The notes under the pieces were generated by a model that had not been told where the DNA came from, did not search any database, and saw only the letters and a list, made by a program, of their open reading frames with translations. Positions 52,875 to 61,603 of a DNA stretch of 64,000 nt are shown here, piece by piece. Within the stretch, counting starts at the first letter, position 1. Each line of letters opens with the position of its first letter. The DNA is taken from NCBI RefSeq assembly GCF_001424565.1, contig NZ_LMOL01000005.1:197820-261819 (forward strand), in the 5' to 3' direction. Origin of the DNA: Arthrobacter sp. Leaf141 (GTDB lineage Bacteria > Actinomycetota > Actinomycetes > Actinomycetales > Micrococcaceae). The translations under genes were made by a program, and so were the position numbers.

Positions 52875-53216
52875 ATGGGAAAATACTTGATCTCGTTTCC
52901 GAGTGCCGCCATGGTGGTGCCGGAAGAGGACATGCCGGCTGTTGTTGATGCATCCCACGCTGTGGTCCAGGAAGCCAAGGACGCCGGAGTCTGGGTCTTC
53001 GGCGGCGGTATTGATGAGGGCATCCCGCCAGTAATGGTCGACGGCGATGGGTCGGTGCACGAGGGAACCTACCCGCAGACCAGCCAGCTCGAAGGCGGCT
53101 ATTCGGTGCTGGAGTTGCCTTCCCATGATGCGGCCTTGCAGTGGGCAGCAAAGATCGCTGCGGCGTGCAGGTGCGCGCAGGAAGTGCGCGCTTTCCACTA
53201 CGACCCCGCCAGCTGA
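52875..53216 (+). CDS. YCII-related protein
   Basis: 113 residues, ATG 52875. Small alpha-beta dimer fold of the YCII/DGPF group: KYLISFPSAAMVVPEEDM, the GVWVFGGGIDEGIPPVMV segment with His in DGSVHEGTYPQ, and YSVLELPSHDAALQWAAKIA. Members are found beside sigma factors or as stand-alone proteins; no enzyme activity is agreed. Preceded by GAAGGAG. Confidence 0.75.
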   Translation: MGKYLISFPSAAMVVPEEDMPAVVDASHAVVQEAKDAGVWVFGGGIDEGIPPVMVDGDGSVHEGTYPQTSQLEGGYSVLELPSHDAALQWAAKIAAACRCAQEVRAFHYDPAS

Positions 53217-53568
53217 ACCCGGCGGCGGTCCCCGGCCGAACGAAGCAAGGGTAAGTTCCCGCCGTCGAAAAGGCAGGAAGTCACGCATCAGCGGTGTGGA
53301 CGGTACGATAGGGGGAGTACCGGCCCCTGCGCCGTTCCGCCCTTCTCGCCCTGGCTTCAGTCCGGTGCATGGCGGTCACGGCTCCCGGGGTTTTCCGGTC
53401 CCATCGCGGGGGCAGCACATCCGCTGCCGCCCCGGTCCCTCCGGGACCGATGGGTCCGGGCCGCGTCACCAAGGTCCTGCAAGGGGCCGATGGCATGCGC
53501 CTGATAGTCCCGGCCGTCCACGCCGGGTCCGCCCGTCCGCTCATTGCGGTCCAACGGAGGAGAAGTTT
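53217..53568. other. 352-base gap before the SNF2 helicase gene
   Basis: No plausible gene: the frame open through here in line with the helicase has no good start before the TTG at 53569, and other frames give Pro/Arg-rich translations. It could be a long 5' leader plus promoter. GC-rich palindromic bits such as CCGGTCCCTCCGGGACCG (53430-53447) can fold, but no riboswitch class was recognised. Confidence 0.5.
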
Positions 53569-55752
53569 TTGGCTCGAGGCCAACGCCAACCCGGCGCCAC
53601 CCGCAAGGGTGCCGCTACCGGCGGTGCCGCCCGCACCGGCGGCCAGCGCCGCGGCAGTGCGCAGCAGCGCGCACCCCGACGTGCCCGCGATCTTGACAAC
53701 GAGGGGATGATCCCGGTCCTGGCCCGGGCCGTCCGGGAAGTCGAGTCCGCCGCGCAGAACGGCAAGGTCCGGCCCTCCGGCCGCACCACCTTCCAGGTGG
53801 TGGCCCTGCTGGTCCGCGAGGAGCGGGCCCGCATCAAGGCCGACGCCGACAGTACCGAGGCGCAGCGCAACGAGCAGCTTAAACGCCTGGACGGGGTGGC
53901 CACCATCCTGGCCAAGACCGCTGCGAGGGACACCTCTTTGCTGATCCTCCTGCCCGAGGACGCACCTGTCTCCGACGCTGCAGCCAGCCTGAAGCGTGAC
54001 ATGCAGCGTGCCGCAGGCGTGGAAATCACCGCCGCGCCGGAACCCGCACCCGAACCGGATGCAGCCCCGCTGGTTCCGGAACGCAGCGTGGTGCCGCAGT
54101 CGGTGGTGTCCCGGCAGCTGTCCAACCCCTTCCTGGCCCCCGATTTTTCGGCAGTGGACCACAAACGTCCCACCGGCCGGCTCAGCAGCTGGGAACTCCT
54201 GGGCCCACTGTTCAGGTCCTTCGAATACGGCGGCGCCTCCTCCTGCATGGACCTGCCCAACGACTCCCGCATCAGCGCCCCGGCCGGGCTGGAGCTTATG
54301 AAGCACCAGGCGCAGCTCGTGGCCGCCGCCAAGGACGGGCACCGGACATTCCTGCTCGCGGACGAGCCCGGCCTGGGTAAGACCGCACAAGCGCTGCTCG
54401 CCGCCGAAGCTGCTGACGCATTCCCGCTGCTGGTGGTGGTGCCCAACGTGGTCAAGACCAACTGGGCCCGCGAAGCCGCGCTGTGGGCGCCGCGACGGAC
54501 CGCCACCGTGGTCAACGGCAACGGCGACACCATCGACGGGTTCGCCGACATTGTGGTGGTCAACTATGAGGTGCTGGACCGTCACGTGGGATGGCTGGGC
54601 AGCTTCGGGTTCCGCGGCATGGTGGTGGACGAGGCCCACTTCATCAAGAACAAAACCTCCCAGCGCTCCCAGCATGTCCTGCAGCTTTCCGAGCAGATCC
54701 GGGAGCGAACGGTCCGCCCGCTGCTGATGGCCCTGACCGGAACGCCGCTGATCAATGACATCGAGGATTTCCGGGCCATCTGGCAGTTCCTCGGCTGGAT
54801 TGACGACAAAAAGCCCCTGGCCAGGCTTATGAGCGCGCTGGAGGATAACGGCCTCACCCCTGCCGACTCCGGTTTTTACACCGCGGCACGGGGCAGCGTG
54901 GTGGACCTGGGGATCGTCCGACGGCGGAAAGTGGACGTGGCTGCCGACATCCCGGCCCGGCGGATCGCCGACCTCCCGGTCGAGTTGGACGACGAAGCCG
55001 GCCGCTCCATCCGCGCAGCCGAACGCGAGCTGGCCCGCCGGTTGGTGCAGCGCTACGACTCGGCGATCGAAAACCGGAAGTCCAGTGTGCCGGTGGTGGG
55101 AATCGACGAGGAGCTTGTGCGCCGCGTGGCCCGCTGGGAACGGGAAGACACCAAGGCTGCCAGCTCCGAAGAGAACGTCTTTGGGGTCATGCGCCGGATC
55201 GGCCAGGCCAAGGCTGGGCTCGCGGCGGACTACGCTGCGCAGCTGGCCCGCAACGTGGGCAAGGTGGTGTTCTTCGCCAAGCACATCGACGTGATGGACG
55301 TGGCAGAAGAGACGTTTGCCAAGCGCGGCCTGCGCTATTCCTCCATCCGGGGCGACCAGACCGCCAAGCAGCGCCAGGAAAACATCGACGCGTTCATCAA
55401 CGATCCGGACTTGGCAGTGGTGGTGTGCTCACTCAGCGCCGCCGGCGTGGGCCTGAACCTGCAGGTTGCCTCCAACGTGGTCCTGGCCGAGCTGTCCTGG
55501 ACCGACGCGGAGCAGACGCAGGCCATTGACCGCGTGCACCGCATCGGCCAGGAAGAGCCGGTGACCGCCTGGCGCATCATCGCTGCGCAGACCATCGACT
55601 CCAAGGTGGCGCAGCTGATCGATTCCAAGGCCGGCCTTGCGGCCCGTGCCCTGGATGGATCGGATGAGGATGTTTCCTCCTCCGAGGACATCCAGCTCGG
55701 TGCCCTGATTGCGCTGCTCACCGATGCGCTGGAGGCCCGCGTCGCGGTTTGA
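53569..55752 (+). CDS. SNF2-family DEAD/DEAH-box helicase-like ATPase
   Basis: 727 residues from TTG 53569, chosen because GGAGGAG lies five bases upstream and because the frame before it is unlike a protein. A basic, Arg/Gly/Ala-rich head (first ~45 residues), a helical domain (residues 45-150), then RecA1 with LLADEPGLGKTAQALLA (Walker A), VVDEAHFIKN (DEAH), LMALTGTPLIND (motif III) and RecA2 with VVVCSLSAAGVGLNLQVASN and TQAIDRVHRIGQEEPVTAW (motif VI). SNF2 proteins translocate on double-stranded DNA to remodel protein-DNA complexes; in bacteria their roles are largely unsettled. No restriction or methylase gene is next to it. Confidence 0.88.
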   Translation: MARGQRQPGATRKGAATGGAARTGGQRRGSAQQRAPRRARDLDNEGMIPVLARAVREVESAAQNGKVRPSGRTTFQVVALLVREERARIKADADSTEAQRNEQLKRLDGVATILAKTAARDTSLLILLPEDAPVSDAAASLKRDMQRAAGVEITAAPEPAPEPDAAPLVPERSVVPQSVVSRQLSNPFLAPDFSAVDHKRPTGRLSSWELLGPLFRSFEYGGASSCMDLPNDSRISAPAGLELMKHQAQLVAAAKDGHRTFLLADEPGLGKTAQALLAAEAADAFPLLVVVPNVVKTNWAREAALWAPRRTATVVNGNGDTIDGFADIVVVNYEVLDRHVGWLGSFGFRGMVVDEAHFIKNKTSQRSQHVLQLSEQIRERTVRPLLMALTGTPLINDIEDFRAIWQFLGWIDDKKPLARLMSALEDNGLTPADSGFYTAARGSVVDLGIVRRRKVDVAADIPARRIADLPVELDDEAGRSIRAAERELARRLVQRYDSAIENRKSSVPVVGIDEELVRRVARWEREDTKAASSEENVFGVMRRIGQAKAGLAADYAAQLARNVGKVVFFAKHIDVMDVAEETFAKRGLRYSSIRGDQTAKQRQENIDAFINDPDLAVVVCSLSAAGVGLNLQVASNVVLAELSWTDAEQTQAIDRVHRIGQEEPVTAWRIIAAQTIDSKVAQLIDSKAGLAARALDGSDEDVSSSEDIQLGALIALLTDALEARVAV

Positions 55753-55852
55753 CCTGCGAAGCCATTCCGGCCGGGCGCCCAGCGGTGCCTGGCCGGGAGT
55801 TGGCTGACAAGCAGCTGTGTACCCGATGCCGCATCGGTGGGATGCTGTGTTG

Positions 55853-56086
55853 ATGGATATCCGTGTGTGGTGGCCGCTGCTCGACGCAGAAACCCGCGAC
55901 TGGCTGATTGAACACAACGGCGAGCCGTTGCCGCCGACAGTGGTTGACGGCATCAAAGCCGCTGCGGGCGGCACCACTGATTCCCAGAGCTGGGCCAACG
56001 AATCACCACACGGCCTCCAGCTTTCTGACGGGGCTGTTGATTGGATCGAAACTGTGGCTAACGGCGAGGATCCGTCTGCCAGCTGA
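55853..56086 (+). CDS. Small hypothetical protein (77 aa)
   Basis: ATG 55853 (an earlier GTG at 55817 would add 12 residues). Soluble and acidic: DIRVWWPLLDAETRDWLIEH at the head, GIKAAAGGTTDSQSWANE in the middle and LSDGAVDWIETVANGEDPSA at the end. No family is recognised. It ends one base before the stop of the convergent lipoprotein gene. Confidence 0.6.
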   Translation: MDIRVWWPLLDAETRDWLIEHNGEPLPPTVVDGIKAAAGGTTDSQSWANESPHGLQLSDGAVDWIETVANGEDPSAS

Positions 56087-56087
56087 G

Positions 56088-56909
56088 TTACTGCGGCAGC
56101 ACCAGCAGGTAGCCTGCCGGAAGCTCGCTGCTCCAGCGCCGCGGCTCGCGGACCACAAACTGGGTGGCCAACTCATCGGGGGTCAGCAGGCTGTTCGGGG
56201 CGGGCGACGGGCCCCACTGTCCACTGCCGTAGGGGTACAGCGGGTCCACCACGCGGATGCCGGTCACCGGGAAATCTGCGAACTGTTGCGGATCGCCAAC
56301 GGATTCGAACCCGCTCATCACCCAGGCGTGCCGGCCGCTCCACATCACCAGTCCCACTGGCCTGCCGGTCCCGGCGATGGCCCGCGCGGCCGTCCGCAGC
56401 GTCTCGCCATAGTCCGCGATGCTGACCACGGTGTACGGCCCCATGCCGCTTTCGGTGAGCACCTGGGCCCAGCCGAACGGGTTGGCGCCGTTGTAGGCAT
56501 TGGTTGACTTTGCCCGGGCCTGCTCCCACAACGCGCTTTGCTGGGCACGGTCGTTCCACGTGCCGCCGCCGGTGTCGTCAATCAGGTTGTGCGCCATCTG
56601 GATGCTGGCGGCCACGCACCAATCGAAGGTGTACTGCGGCACAAAGTCGCCTTCCTGGTACAGGTTGAGGGCAAATGGCTGGGGGACCGGCGGCGGGGGA
56701 GCCGGCGTTGTGCCTGGCAGCGGCTCCGGGGCGGCCGTAGGCGCGGGGGTGGGGACGACGGCGGTTTCCCCCGCGGCTGCAGCGGCGGCGGATGGTGACG
56801 GAGCCTGGGCGGTGCTGGGCGCTGTGGTGCCGGTCGCGGGCGTGCAGGCCGCGAGCAGGGTTGCCAAGGCAAAAAGCCCAGCGAAAAGACGGGAACGGGC
56901 GCCGGTCAT
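56088..56909 (-). CDS. Lipoprotein with papain-like (C39-type) domain
   Basis: 273 residues, ATG 56909. Lipobox ATLLAACTP, a Pro/Ala/Thr-rich linker to about residue 80, then a C39-like peptidase fold: TFDWCVAASIQMAHNLIDD with the candidate catalytic Cys and helix, and GLVMWSGRHAWVMSGFESVG with the candidate His; an Asp in IRVVDPLYPYG completes a triad in line with the fold. Outside the membrane by lipid anchor. Substrate is unknown; a peptidase or a sensor-like pseudo-enzyme are both possible. Confidence 0.75.
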   Translation of the reverse strand: MTGARSRLFAGLFALATLLAACTPATGTTAPSTAQAPSPSAAAAAAGETAVVPTPAPTAAPEPLPGTTPAPPPPVPQPFALNLYQEGDFVPQYTFDWCVAASIQMAHNLIDDTGGGTWNDRAQQSALWEQARAKSTNAYNGANPFGWAQVLTESGMGPYTVVSIADYGETLRTAARAIAGTGRPVGLVMWSGRHAWVMSGFESVGDPQQFADFPVTGIRVVDPLYPYGSGQWGPSPAPNSLLTPDELATQFVVREPRRWSSELPAGYLLVLPQ

Positions 56910-56981
56910 GATGGCCCCATTCTATAGCGGGCCGGCCGCATCGGGGCGGGTGGAAGCCTTGATGCTCCCGGATCGGGCACC

Positions 56982-57524
56982 ATGGAGACCATGACCGTCG
57001 AACTGCGCCCGTGGACCACCGATGACGCACCGGCCCTGGTGACTGCCGTTGCCGGCAGTCCGGAACTGGCGGTCCAGTTGGGCGGCGCCGGTCCCGCCAC
57101 CGTGGAACAGGCCCGGGACATCATCTTGGCCCAGCTTCCGTTCAACGATTCCCGTCGCAACTGGGCCATCACCGTCCACAACGCCGTGGTGGGAAACGTG
57201 GGCCTCTCAGCGATCGAACGCCGCCACGGCACCGCCTGGGCATATTACTGGCTGGCCGGTCCGGCCCGCGGTCACGGGTACGCGGCACGGGCGTTGGCCA
57301 CGATGGCAGGCTGGGCGTTCGACGACGGCCTGTTCCGGCTGGAACTGGGCCACCGCACCAACAACCCGGCGTCCTGCCGGGTGGCTGCCCGTGCCGGGTT
57401 CCTCGCCGAGGGTATCGAACGCGGCAAACTGCTGTACGGATCCGAACGATACGACGTGGAAACCCACGCCCGGCTGCGCACCGACCCGGAACCGGATATT
57501 AAGCCGATATCGCTGGCATCCTGA
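56982..57524 (+). CDS. GNAT family N-acetyltransferase
   Basis: 180 residues from ATG 56982 (an ATG at 56991 is also possible). RimJ/RimL-like GNAT: head VELRPWTTDDAPALVTAVAG, acetyl-CoA site YYWLAGPARGHGYAARALAT, GWAFDDGLFRLELGHRTNNP and ASCRVAARAGFLAEGIERGK. It probably acetylates an amino group of a protein, amino acid or small molecule. Its last 26 bases overlap the convergent flavoprotein gene on the other strand. Confidence 0.88.
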   Translation: METMTVELRPWTTDDAPALVTAVAGSPELAVQLGGAGPATVEQARDIILAQLPFNDSRRNWAITVHNAVVGNVGLSAIERRHGTAWAYYWLAGPARGHGYAARALATMAGWAFDDGLFRLELGHRTNNPASCRVAARAGFLAEGIERGKLLYGSERYDVETHARLRTDPEPDIKPISLAS

Positions 57525-58866
57525 CCTGCCGGAAGCCCGGCCTGGCCGGTTCCGGCGCGGCGCAGCAGCCCGGTTCGGGCTCCTGCGATCCTGTGGCGAC
57601 TGCGGGGGGAACGTCGCAGCTGGTGCCGGCGTCCGCGGAGCATACCCCGGTTTCGGGCAGTTCAAGGTGGACGGTGTCCGCCGATTCCTGGTCACCGGCG
57701 AGGGCTGCGGCGACGGAGCGGACCTGCTCGTAGCCGGTAGCGAGCAGGAAGGTCGGTGCCCGGCCGTAGGACTTCATCCCGACAATGTAGAAGTCCTTTT
57801 CGGGGTGGGCCAGAACCTTCGCGCCGTGTGCTGGGACGGTGCCGCAGGAGTGGAATTCAGGGTCGATCAGCGGGCCGAGTTCGGTAGGGGCTTCAACAGC
57901 GGGGTCCAGGTCCAGGCGCAGTTCGCTCAGGATCTCCAAGTCCGGGCGGAAGCCGGTGCAGGGGACGATGACGTCGGCTTCGATGGTGCGACCGTCCACG
58001 GCTTCGACCTCCACGTGTGAGTCGAGGTTCTTCAGGGCCGCGATGCCGAATCCAGTGTGCAGTTCGATGATGCCGGCTTCGACGAGGCGGCGGAGGCGGG
58101 AGCCGAGTTGGCCACGTGCTGGCAGCCCGTCTGCCTCGCCGCCGCCGTAGACCTTTTCGGCCGACGCGCCACGGACGGCCCAGAGGATGCGGGTGCCGGC
58201 TTCGTCTTTTGCGAGGGCGGCAAGGTTGATCAGGGTGTTTGCTGCCGAGTGGCCGGACCCGACGACCACAACGCGGCGGCCGGCGAAGGCCGAGCGGTCG
58301 CGGTCAACAACGTCGGGCAGGGGAGATGAGATCCGGTTCCCTGCGGTGGTCTCGCCGATGGCCGGCAGGCCGGAGGTGCCGACAGGGTTGCGGGTGGACC
58401 AGGTGCCGGAGGCGTCGATGACGGCAGCCACGGTGTGGTCCCGTGTTTCGCCGCCGTGGTGTTCGACCCGGACAACGAAGGCAGTGGTGTCGCGGTCCCG
58501 GACATGGGTTTTGTCCATACCCTGCCGGGTCACCGCGATGACCCGGGCGCCGGTCTGAAGCCGGGAAGCGATCTGCGGGGTGGCGGCAAACGGGGTGAGG
58601 TATTTGTCGATGAGTTCCCCGCCGTTGGGCAGGGCGGTGAGGCGGGGAGACTCCCAGCCAGTGGCTTTTAGGACCCGGACGGCTGCGTCGTCCAGGTTGA
58701 ACCGCCAGGGGGAGAACAGGCGGATGTGTCGCCATTGCTCAATGGCTGCGCCCGCCGTACGGCCAGCTTCGAAGATGACCGGTTCGAGCCCCCGTTCGAG
58801 CAGATGGGCGGCAGCAGCCAGACCAATGGGTCCGGCGCCGATGACCGCGATGGGAAAGGTCTTCAC
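57499..58866 (-). CDS. ArsO-like flavin-dependent oxidoreductase with Cys-rich tail
   Basis: 455 residues from GTG 58866. Rossmann FAD motif VIGAGPIGLAAAAHLLERG, FMO-like NADPH motif VVVVGSGHSAANTLINLAAL and the IPCTGFRPDLEILSEL-type block (here VIVPCTGFRPDLEI). FAD/NAD(P)H-dependent monooxygenases of this group (ArsO) occur in actinobacterial ars operons with unknown biochemistry. The C-terminus has extra cysteines (TGVCSADAGTSCDVP and EPGCCAAPEP) that could bind As(III). It is 15 bases after arsC and is the last gene of the arsenic unit. Confidence 0.83.
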   Translation of the reverse strand: MKTFPIAVIGAGPIGLAAAAHLLERGLEPVIFEAGRTAGAAIEQWRHIRLFSPWRFNLDDAAVRVLKATGWESPRLTALPNGGELIDKYLTPFAATPQIASRLQTGARVIAVTRQGMDKTHVRDRDTTAFVVRVEHHGGETRDHTVAAVIDASGTWSTRNPVGTSGLPAIGETTAGNRISSPLPDVVDRDRSAFAGRRVVVVGSGHSAANTLINLAALAKDEAGTRILWAVRGASAEKVYGGGEADGLPARGQLGSRLRRLVEAGIIELHTGFGIAALKNLDSHVEVEAVDGRTIEADVIVPCTGFRPDLEILSELRLDLDPAVEAPTELGPLIDPEFHSCGTVPAHGAKVLAHPEKDFYIVGMKSYGRAPTFLLATGYEQVRSVAAALAGDQESADTVHLELPETGVCSADAGTSCDVPPAVATGSQEPEPGCCAAPEPARPGFRQVRMPAISA

Positions 58867-58881
58867 TGGATCGTGGGTGGT

Positions 58882-59304
58882 TTACTTGGCGGCCGGGACG
58901 AGCGAGGCGATCAGGCCCTCGATGCGGGTCCTGATCTCATCACGGATGGGGCGGACGGCGGCCACGCCCTGACCGGCAGGGTCCTCAAGGACCCAGTCCT
59001 CGTAGCGTTTGCCGGGGAAGTAGGGGCATTCGTCCCCGCAGCCCATGGTGATCACAACGTCGGATTCCTTGACGGCCTCGGTGGTGAGGATCTTGGGGAT
59101 TTCAGCGGACATGTCGATGCCGAGCTCGGCCATGGCTTCCACGGCGGCCGGGTTGACCTTCTCGGCGGGCTGGGAGCCGGCTGAGCGGACTTCGATCTCA
59201 CCCTTGCCAAGAGTGGTCAGGAACGCGGCGGCCATTTGGGAACGTCCGGCGTTGTGGACACAGACGAACAGGACGGAAGGCTTCTTGATGGGTTCGGTGC
59301 TCAT
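58882..59304 (-). CDS. arsC: Arsenate reductase, low-molecular-weight phosphatase type
   Basis: 140 residues, ATG 59304 with GGAG six bases ahead (a TTG at 59316 would add four). Catalytic CX5R loop VLFVCVHNAGRSQMAAAF with nucleophile Cys about residue 15, SAGSQPAEKVNPAAVEAM, and Cys pair region GCGDECPYFPGKRYEDW with the acid Asp in LEDPAGQG. It reduces arsenate to arsenite, using thioredoxin or mycothiol/mycoredoxin depending on the branch. It lies between acr3 and the flavoprotein gene in one operon. Confidence 0.93.
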   Translation of the reverse strand: MSTEPIKKPSVLFVCVHNAGRSQMAAAFLTTLGKGEIEVRSAGSQPAEKVNPAAVEAMAELGIDMSAEIPKILTTEAVKESDVVITMGCGDECPYFPGKRYEDWVLEDPAGQGVAAVRPIRDEIRTRIEGLIASLVPAAK

Positions 59305-59331
59305 GGTGTTCTCCAAGTGACGTCGCGGGGG

Positions 59332-60429
59332 CTAGAGGGCAGCGGGTTCGGCGGGGAAGAAGCGTTTGCGGGCCCACAGGGCCGCGTAGACGAGGGCGAC
59401 CAGGACGGGTACCTCGATCAGGGGTCCGACGACGCCGGCGAGAGCCTGTCCTGAGGTGACACCGAAGGTGCCGATCGCTACGGCGATGGCGAGTTCAAAG
59501 TTGTTCCCTGCTGCTGTGAAAGCAAGGGTGGTGGTCTTGGCGTAACCGAGGTTAAGTACCCGGCCAAGGACCATACCGACGCCGAAAACAACCAGGAAGT
59601 AGACCAGCATGGGCACGGCGATGCGGACCACGTCCAGGGGCCGGGAAGTGATGGTGCCGCCCTGCAGGGCAAAGAGAAGGGTGATGGTGAAGAGCAGCCC
59701 GTAGAGCGCCCAGGGCCCGATCTTGGGCAGGAACCTGTCCTCGTACCAAACCCTGCCTTTGGCCTTTTCGCCGACGGTGCGGGTTAGGAAGCCGGCAAGC
59801 AGCGGGATCCCCAGGAAGATCAGCACCGATGCTGTGATGGCCCAGAAGGAGAAGTCGGCGCTGGTGGTCGGCAGACCCAGCAGCGACGGGAGCCACTGGA
59901 GGTAAAACCAGCCCAGGGCACCAAAGGCGACCACCTGGAAGACAGAGTTGATGAATACCAGAACGGCCGCGGATTCGCGGTCACCGCAGGCGAGGTCGTT
60001 CCAGATCATCACCATGGCGATGCAGCGGGCCAGGCCCACGATGATGAGTCCCGTGCGGTACTCGGGCAGGTCCGGGATGAAGATCCACGCCAGGGCGAAC
60101 ATAAACGCCGGGGCCAGGAGCCAGTTGATGACCAGGGACGTGATCATCAGCTTCCGGTCAGCCAAAACGCGGTGCGCCTGATCGTAGCGGACCTTCGCCA
60201 GCACCGGATACATCATCACCAGCAGCCCCACGGCTATAGGCAGGGACACCTCGCCGACCTTCACTGCCTCCAACGCCGTATTCAAGCCGGGGACCAAGTT
60301 GCCCAGCAGCAAGCCAAGGGCCATCGCGGCGATGATCCACACCGGCAGGAAACGGTCCAGAGCGGACAGTTTGCCAACGACGGCGGCCTCGTCATGGCGG
60401 GGTGGCAGTGTATTGGTCCGGATACTCAC
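59332..60429 (-). CDS. acr3: Arsenite efflux pump Acr3
   Basis: 365 residues from GTG 60429 with AGGAGACCC in front. Ten-helix ACR3/bile-acid-transporter-like protein: FLPVWIIAAMALGLLLGNLV, VGLLVMMYPVLAKVRYDQ, YRTGLIIVGLARCIAMVMIW with the Cys of the family in helix 4, NDLACGDRESAAVLVFIN and TLAFTAAGNNFELAIAVAIG followed by GVTSGQALAGVVGPLIEVPV. It exports arsenite across the membrane with the proton gradient. It is the first gene of the ars operon, divergent from arsR. Confidence 0.95.
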   Translation of the reverse strand: MSIRTNTLPPRHDEAAVVGKLSALDRFLPVWIIAAMALGLLLGNLVPGLNTALEAVKVGEVSLPIAVGLLVMMYPVLAKVRYDQAHRVLADRKLMITSLVINWLLAPAFMFALAWIFIPDLPEYRTGLIIVGLARCIAMVMIWNDLACGDRESAAVLVFINSVFQVVAFGALGWFYLQWLPSLLGLPTTSADFSFWAITASVLIFLGIPLLAGFLTRTVGEKAKGRVWYEDRFLPKIGPWALYGLLFTITLLFALQGGTITSRPLDVVRIAVPMLVYFLVVFGVGMVLGRVLNLGYAKTTTLAFTAAGNNFELAIAVAIGTFGVTSGQALAGVVGPLIEVPVLVALVYAALWARKRFFPAEPAAL

Positions 60430-60455
60430 GGGTCTCCTGTGCAGTTCAGCAGTAA

Positions 60456-60507
60456 ATTGATGAAGATCAATACAGGAGTATCACCATCTATATCGATGAT
60501 TGTCAAT
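60456..60507. promoter_or_regulatory. Ars operator region (two inverted repeats)
   Basis: ATTGAT-GAAG-ATCAAT at 60456-60471 and ATTGTCAAT at 60499-60507 lie between acr3 and arsR. Both are AT-rich palindromes of the kind ArsR/SmtB repressors bind, placed over the presumed promoters of the two divergent genes. Confidence 0.6.
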
Positions 60508-60527
60508 CTGCATGCATAATGGAACGC

Positions 60528-60878
60528 ATGAACTCCCTGCAAACTCTTGAGCCCGCGGTCGACGCCTCATGCTGCGTCCCCTCCGAAAGGCCGGCACTGA
60601 ACGCTGAAGAAGCGCAGCAGAAAGCTCTCATCTTCAAGGCCCTGGCCGACCCGAACAGGCTGCGGCTGCTCTCCATTGTCAAAGCAGGCGAGTCAGGTGG
60701 GTCCTGCGTCTGCGACCTCACCGAACCGCTCGACCTTGGCCAACCGACCGTTTCCCACCATTTGAAGATCCTGGTCGAGGCCGGTCTGTTGCATCGCGAA
60801 AAGCGCGGCACCTGGGCCTATTACTCACTGATCCCAGGGGCGTTGGACGACGTCGCCGGCATCCTGGCCACTCTGTGA
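60528..60878 (+). CDS. arsR: ArsR/SmtB family arsenic-responsive repressor
   Basis: 116 residues with the ATG at 60528 (ATG 60519 adds three). Winged HTH: KALADPNRLRLLSIVKAGES, LDLGQPTVSHHLKILVEAGL and REKRGTWAYYSLIPGAL. A Cys-Cys pair lies at residues 15-16 and CVCDL at 60-62. This matches the As(III) site of the C. glutamicum ArsR (Cys15, Cys16 of one chain plus a Cys of the DNA-binding part), not the plasmid R773 type. It should release the ars operon and itself on binding arsenite. Confidence 0.92.
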   Translation: MNSLQTLEPAVDASCCVPSERPALNAEEAQQKALIFKALADPNRLRLLSIVKAGESGGSCVCDLTEPLDLGQPTVSHHLKILVEAGLLHREKRGTWAYYSLIPGALDDVAGILATL

Positions 60879-61136
60879 CTGTGGTGAGCGTTCGCTACGT
60901 GACGCGGGCTGACTGGCCGGCCGTCCACCGGTTTCACCCAGAAGGCATCGATACCGGGCACGCCACCGCCGGATTCAGTGACCGGTCGGGGGGCTAAGAG
61001 GGTTTCCATGACCCCGGTGCGGCTACCCGTGTATTCAGGTACGGCCGCACTCGCGGGTGATGGAAGCTTTGAAAAATGAAGGTGGCGGGGATCCCTGGGG
61101 CCCGAAGGGCGGGCGCTGGGGGATTCCTTGCCCTGG

Positions 61137-61514
61137 CTAAGCGGCCAGGGCGCCCGGATGGTACTGGTGCATCGGGGCCAGGACGCTGATGGTGCAGTCG
61201 GACTGCTGCGGATCCACCCGGACGGGCAGATGGTGCTGCTGCGACGATGCCTGCAGCATCTCCAGGGCTTCCCGGTCCACACTTGCGTGGGAAACGTCGA
61301 GTTCCAGCTGGAGGTTCTGCTTCAGTGCGTTGGCCCGCTTGGCCACCACGTAGATTGCGTTGACGCTGTGGACGGTGACATGGCCTTTGGCGATCACCTG
61401 GGCACGGGCGCGGTCCAGATCCACCCGCACCACAATGTTGAGCTTCGAATTCAAAAAACGGCCTTCCCCTGCCAAAGCTGCGACGCTGCAGCTTTGTGCT
61501 TTGGCCTCCTGCAT
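61137..61514 (-). CDS. Hypothetical protein with STAS-like strand pattern
   Basis: 125 residues, ATG 61514 with AGAGGCTT upstream. The middle (LNIVVRVDLDRARAQVIAKG, HVTVHSVNAIYVVAKRANAL, QLELDVSHASVDREALEM) follows the strand-helix rhythm of STAS domains but lacks a clear conserved Ser. No membrane segment. A small hairpin (GCCCTGG/CCAGGGC, 61130-61151) covers its stop. Role unknown. Confidence 0.65.
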   Translation of the reverse strand: MQEAKAQSCSVAALAGEGRFLNSKLNIVVRVDLDRARAQVIAKGHVTVHSVNAIYVVAKRANALKQNLQLELDVSHASVDREALEMLQASSQQHHLPVRVDPQQSDCTISVLAPMHQYHPGALAA

Positions 61515-61603
61515 AAGCCTCTACAAGGTTAGGTGGGAAATGTGATCTGCGCAACACCGGATATCCGGCCGGCTGCCCGGGGCTGCCCGGTGCCGGGACC
61601 GGA

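Noticed and set aside
53281..55284. Minus-strand open frame of 667 codons opposite the SNF2 gene
   Set aside because: No domain, His/Gly/Gln-rich composition, lies fully opposite clear helicase motifs.
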